NCBI RefSeq assembly: GCF_016008875.1
Contig: NZ_JADTQG010000012.1
Coordinates: 62,001 to 126,000, forward strand
DNA from: Ectopseudomonas mendocina
Lineage (GTDB): Bacteria; Pseudomonadota; Gammaproteobacteria; Pseudomonadales; Pseudomonadaceae
DNA: 64,000 nucleotides
Direction: 5' to 3'
The translations under genes and the position numbers were made by a program. The notes beneath the pieces were generated by a model, which was not told the origin of the DNA, did no database searches, and was given only the letters and a program-made list of their open reading frames with translations. This document shows, one piece after another, positions 61,619-64,000 of this stretch (its first letter is position 1; every line of letters starts with the position of its first letter).

Positions 61619-61972
61619 ATGAGTATACGGATTGATGACGTGGTGGGGCTGCATTCGCGAGCCATCGAACTGCGTATGCAGCGCAGCGAGATTCTCGCCG
61701 CCAACCTGGCCAACGAAGACACGCCGGGCTTTCTCGCCCGCGACATCGATTTTGCCGGCGAGATGCAGCGGCTCGATCCACAGCAGGCGTTCAGCGCCAG
61801 CACTGCCGATCTCAAGTACCGCGTGCCGACCCAGCCGTCGCAGGACGGCAACAGCGTCGAGCTGAGTGTGGAACAGGCCGCGTTCTCCAAGAACAGCATG
61901 GACTTCCAGACCAGTCTGACCTTTCTCAGCATGAAATTTCGCGGCCTGAAACAGGCCATCGAGGGACGCTGA
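61619..61972 (+). CDS. flgB: Flagellar proximal rod protein FlgB
   Basis: Rod subunit of 117 residues. The family start (RSEILAANLANEDTPGFLARDIDF) and end (MDFQTSLTFLSMKFRGLKQAIEGR) are clear. First gene of a rod-hook operon flgBCDE behind a sigma-54 promoter. It is shorter than many primary-system FlgB proteins, in line with a second flagellar system. Confidence 0.95.
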   Translation: MSIRIDDVVGLHSRAIELRMQRSEILAANLANEDTPGFLARDIDFAGEMQRLDPQQAFSASTADLKYRVPTQPSQDGNSVELSVEQAAFSKNSMDFQTSLTFLSMKFRGLKQAIEGR

Positions 61973-61974
61973 CC

Positions 61975-62403
61975 ATGGCTTTCGATTCCATCTACCGCAT
62001 CGCCGGCTCGTCGATGAACGCGCAGACCGTGCGCCTCAATACCGTGGCCAGCAACCTGGCCAACGCCGACTCGGCCGCGGCCAGTGCCGAGGACGTGTAC
62101 CAGGCGCGCAAGCCGGTGTTCGCCGCCGTCTACAACAACGACCAACTGACCCGCGGCGTGGGCATGGGCGGCGCCCATGTCCAGGTGCTCGACGTGGTCA
62201 CCGCCGGCCGCGAGCCGGTGCGCCGTTACGAGCCGGACAACCCGCTGGCCGATGACAAGGGCTACGTGTTCTACGCCGACATCGATCAGATCGAGGAAAT
62301 GACCGACATGATGTCGGCCACCCGCAGCTTCGAGACCAGCGTCGAGGTGCTCAATCGCCTGAAAAGCATGCAGCAGGGCCTGCTCAAGCTCGGAGAATCC
62401 TGA
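61975..62403 (+). CDS. flgC: Flagellar proximal rod protein FlgC
   Basis: Rod subunit of 142 residues starting two bases after flgB. The N-terminal IAGSSMNAQTVRLNTVASNLANADS and C-terminal DMMSATRSFETSVEVLNRLKSMQQGLLKLGE are the paired rod helices. It overlaps flgD by one base (TGATG). Confidence 0.95.
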   Translation: MAFDSIYRIAGSSMNAQTVRLNTVASNLANADSAAASAEDVYQARKPVFAAVYNNDQLTRGVGMGGAHVQVLDVVTAGREPVRRYEPDNPLADDKGYVFYADIDQIEEMTDMMSATRSFETSVEVLNRLKSMQQGLLKLGES

Positions 62404-63080
62404 TGGCCACGGTCAGCAACAACAGCCAGAACAATCCCGCTTATAGCATCGACGAAGCGGTGAAGCAGTCGGTCAACGTCAGCGACGCGACCCAACTGGA
62501 AAACAACTTCCTCACCCTGATGGTCGCGCAGATCCAGAACCAGGACCCGACCAAACCGGTGGACAGCACCGAATTCCTCAACCAGTTCGCCGCCATGAGT
62601 CAGGTCAAGAGCCTGGAAAACATGGCCTCGCTGAGCAAGAGCAATCTGGTGTTGCTGGACAACCTGCAGACCCTCACCGCCGCCGGCCTGGTCGGCCAGG
62701 AAGTCAAGGTCGCCACCGAGCAGCTGGAGCTGGATGCAGACAAGGTCAAAGGCGAGGTCAATCTCGAGCACGCCGCCGGCAAGCTGGCCCTGGTGGTCAC
62801 CGACAGCAACGGCGTGAAGAAGGAAATCGACCTGGGTTCCCAGGCGCCGGGCCGCGTGCCCTTCGAGCTGGACCCCAAGGCCCTTGGCCTGGCGCCGGGC
62901 CGCTACAAGGTTGAGGTCAAGAGCGACAGTGGCGAGTACCCGAAGGTCGAGGTGGCCGGCCGCGTCACCCAGGTGCGCGTCAGTGCCGAGGGGCCGGTGC
63001 TTGAAGTCGTCGGCATCGGCTCCGTGCCCTTCTACAACATCACCGAATTCGGCCAGGCGCAGACCGCCGGTCTGCTCTGA
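62403..63080 (+). CDS. flgD: Flagellar hook assembly protein FlgD
   Basis: Cap protein for hook growth, 225 residues. The N-terminal part has the FlgD pattern ENNFLTLMVAQIQNQDPTKPVDSTEFLNQFAAMSQVKSLENM. The C-terminal part has a Tudor/Ig-like region (about 80-220). ATG overlaps the flgC stop. It is followed by flgE after 35 bases. Confidence 0.95.
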   Translation: MATVSNNSQNNPAYSIDEAVKQSVNVSDATQLENNFLTLMVAQIQNQDPTKPVDSTEFLNQFAAMSQVKSLENMASLSKSNLVLLDNLQTLTAAGLVGQEVKVATEQLELDADKVKGEVNLEHAAGKLALVVTDSNGVKKEIDLGSQAPGRVPFELDPKALGLAPGRYKVEVKSDSGEYPKVEVAGRVTQVRVSAEGPVLEVVGIGSVPFYNITEFGQAQTAGLL

Positions 63081-63115
63081 ACCCACCCAGTCGTCAATTC
63101 AAAGGTCCAGTCGCC

Positions 63116-64000
63116 ATGAGTTTCAACATCGCCATGACCGGCCTCAGCGCCGTCAACGAACAGCTCAACACCATCAGCCACAACATCGCCAACGCCGGCA
63201 CCACCGGCTTCAAGTCCTCGCGCACCGAGTTCGGCAGCATCTACGCCGACAGCCAGGCGATGGGCGTGGAAGTGCTGGCCACCACCCAGAGCATCAGCCA
63301 GGGCGGCTCCCTGGTGACCACCGGGCGCAGCCTCGACCTGGCCATCTCCGGCGGCGGCTTCTTCGTTACCCGTGGCGGCAATGGTGATGTCAGCTACACC
63401 CGCGCCGGCGTGTTCGGTGCCGACAAGGACAACAACATCGTCAACGCCGCCGGCCAGACCCTGCAGGGCTACCCGGTGGACGCCGCGGGCAATCTGCAGG
63501 TAGGCGCCATGGGCGACCTGCAGCTGCAGAATGCCAACCTGCCGGCGCGCGCCACCGACAGCCTGGCCTTCGTCATGAACCTGGACTCCAACCAGACCGT
63601 GCCGGCCACCGCGCCGTTCGATCCGGCGGACGTCAACACCTACAACTCCACCTACACCACCAAGGTGTTCGACTCCCAGGGCAAGGAACACACCCTGACC
63701 CAGTATTTCGTCAAGACTGGCGATAACAGCTGGGAAGCCCACTATTACGCCGGCGGTGCGGCCGTAGGCGCCCCTCAAACTCTGACCTTCGGCACCAACG
63801 GCACGCTCACCGCGCCGGCCGGCCCGGTCAACGTCGGTTTCGCCCTGCCCGGTGTCGACCCGATGGCCATCGCCATCGACTACAGCAATTCCAGCCAGTA
63901 CGGCTCCGACTTCGTCGTCACCACCAACCGTGCCAGTGGTTACGCAGCGGGTGAGCAGACCGGTCTCTCGGTGGAGAAGGACGGCATGGTCTACGCCAAC
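63116..64000 (+). CDS. flgE: Flagellar hook protein FlgE (3' end missing)
   Basis: The hook subunit; 295 codons are present and the frame is open to the window end. It starts MSFNIAMTGLSAVNEQLNTI with SHNIANAGTTGFKSSRTEF, the classical N-terminal hook and rod motif, followed by the GGFFV segment and the Flg_bbr-type middle VNTYNSTYTTKVFDSQGKEHTL. AAAGGT lies before the ATG. The remaining rod and ring genes are expected after the window. Confidence 0.95.
   Translation, partial: MSFNIAMTGLSAVNEQLNTISHNIANAGTTGFKSSRTEFGSIYADSQAMGVEVLATTQSISQGGSLVTTGRSLDLAISGGGFFVTRGGNGDVSYTRAGVFGADKDNNIVNAAGQTLQGYPVDAAGNLQVGAMGDLQLQNANLPARATDSLAFVMNLDSNQTVPATAPFDPADVNTYNSTYTTKVFDSQGKEHTLTQYFVKTGDNSWEAHYYAGGAAVGAPQTLTFGTNGTLTAPAGPVNVGFALPGVDPMAIAIDYSNSSQYGSDFVVTTNRASGYAAGEQTGLSVEKDGMVYAN

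Noticed and set aside
63032..63778. 248-codon minus-strand frame at the window end
   Set aside because: Antisense shadow of flgE, whose plus-strand frame is open to the window edge with clear hook motifs.

Overview
The window is high-GC DNA from a Pseudomonas-type gammaproteobacterium. Gene order polA-ersA-engB-cytochrome c5-cc4-dsbA-endonuclease-dgcH, then ampDh2, kinB-algB, pst-phoU and glcDEFG matches blocks I know from Pseudomonas aeruginosa. REP-type palindromes and Pseudomonas-type Pho boxes, AlgU and sigma-54 promoters agree. Carrying a lateral-type flagellar gene set makes it different from P. aeruginosa; I cannot fix the species from the sequence alone.

Layout. 1-2.3 kb: end of a cytochrome c oxidase assembly operon (cox15 partial, cyoE, SCO1/SenC). 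2.5-12.7 kb: thrB and a DUF2782 gene divergent from polA, the AlgU-type sRNA ErsA, engB, two periplasmic cytochromes c, dsbA, a nuclease/phosphatase-fold protein and a diguanylate cyclase. 12.7-17.1 kb: NCS2 purine permease, MarC, the amidase lipoprotein AmpDh2, and two small conserved genes. 17.1-23.7 kb: a receptor-less signalling cluster (response regulator; CHASE3-GAF hybrid kinase with three receivers; CheR; CheB; receiver-kinase) with overlapping genes. 23.7-29.2 kb: KinB-AlgB two-component operon flanked on both sides by genes behind near-perfect sigma-54 promoters. Each promoter carries the same upstream palindrome at the same distance, which looks like a local AlgB regulon. 29.2-38.9 kb: a dispersed repeat, pstSCAB-phoU with two Pho boxes, a CheY-like regulator and an M23 peptidase.

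38.9-50.4 kb: a tandem repeat array, then a lateral (laf-type) flagellar block in the order fliD-fliS-fliT-fliK-fliL-sigma28-motA-motB. It faces a ToxR/ToxS-like regulator pair and three tandem flagellin genes. 50.5-60.6 kb: rubredoxin and a glycolate block (glcA-like permease, glcB, glcG, glcF, glcE, glcD, divergent glcC with two operator palindromes). 60.7-64 kb: the flagellar theme resumes with flgA and divergent flgBCDE (flgE runs off the end). The second flagellum is therefore split around the glycolate genes, and REP palindromes lie at or near its boundaries.

How the parts fit: alginate and envelope stress control (ErsA, AlgB/KinB), phosphate uptake, glycolate use and an alternative motility system each have visible local regulatory sites. 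The most interesting new-looking items are the twin AlgB-type sigma-54 promoters, and the ToxR/ToxS-like pair under a sigma-54 promoter inside the flagellar locus.
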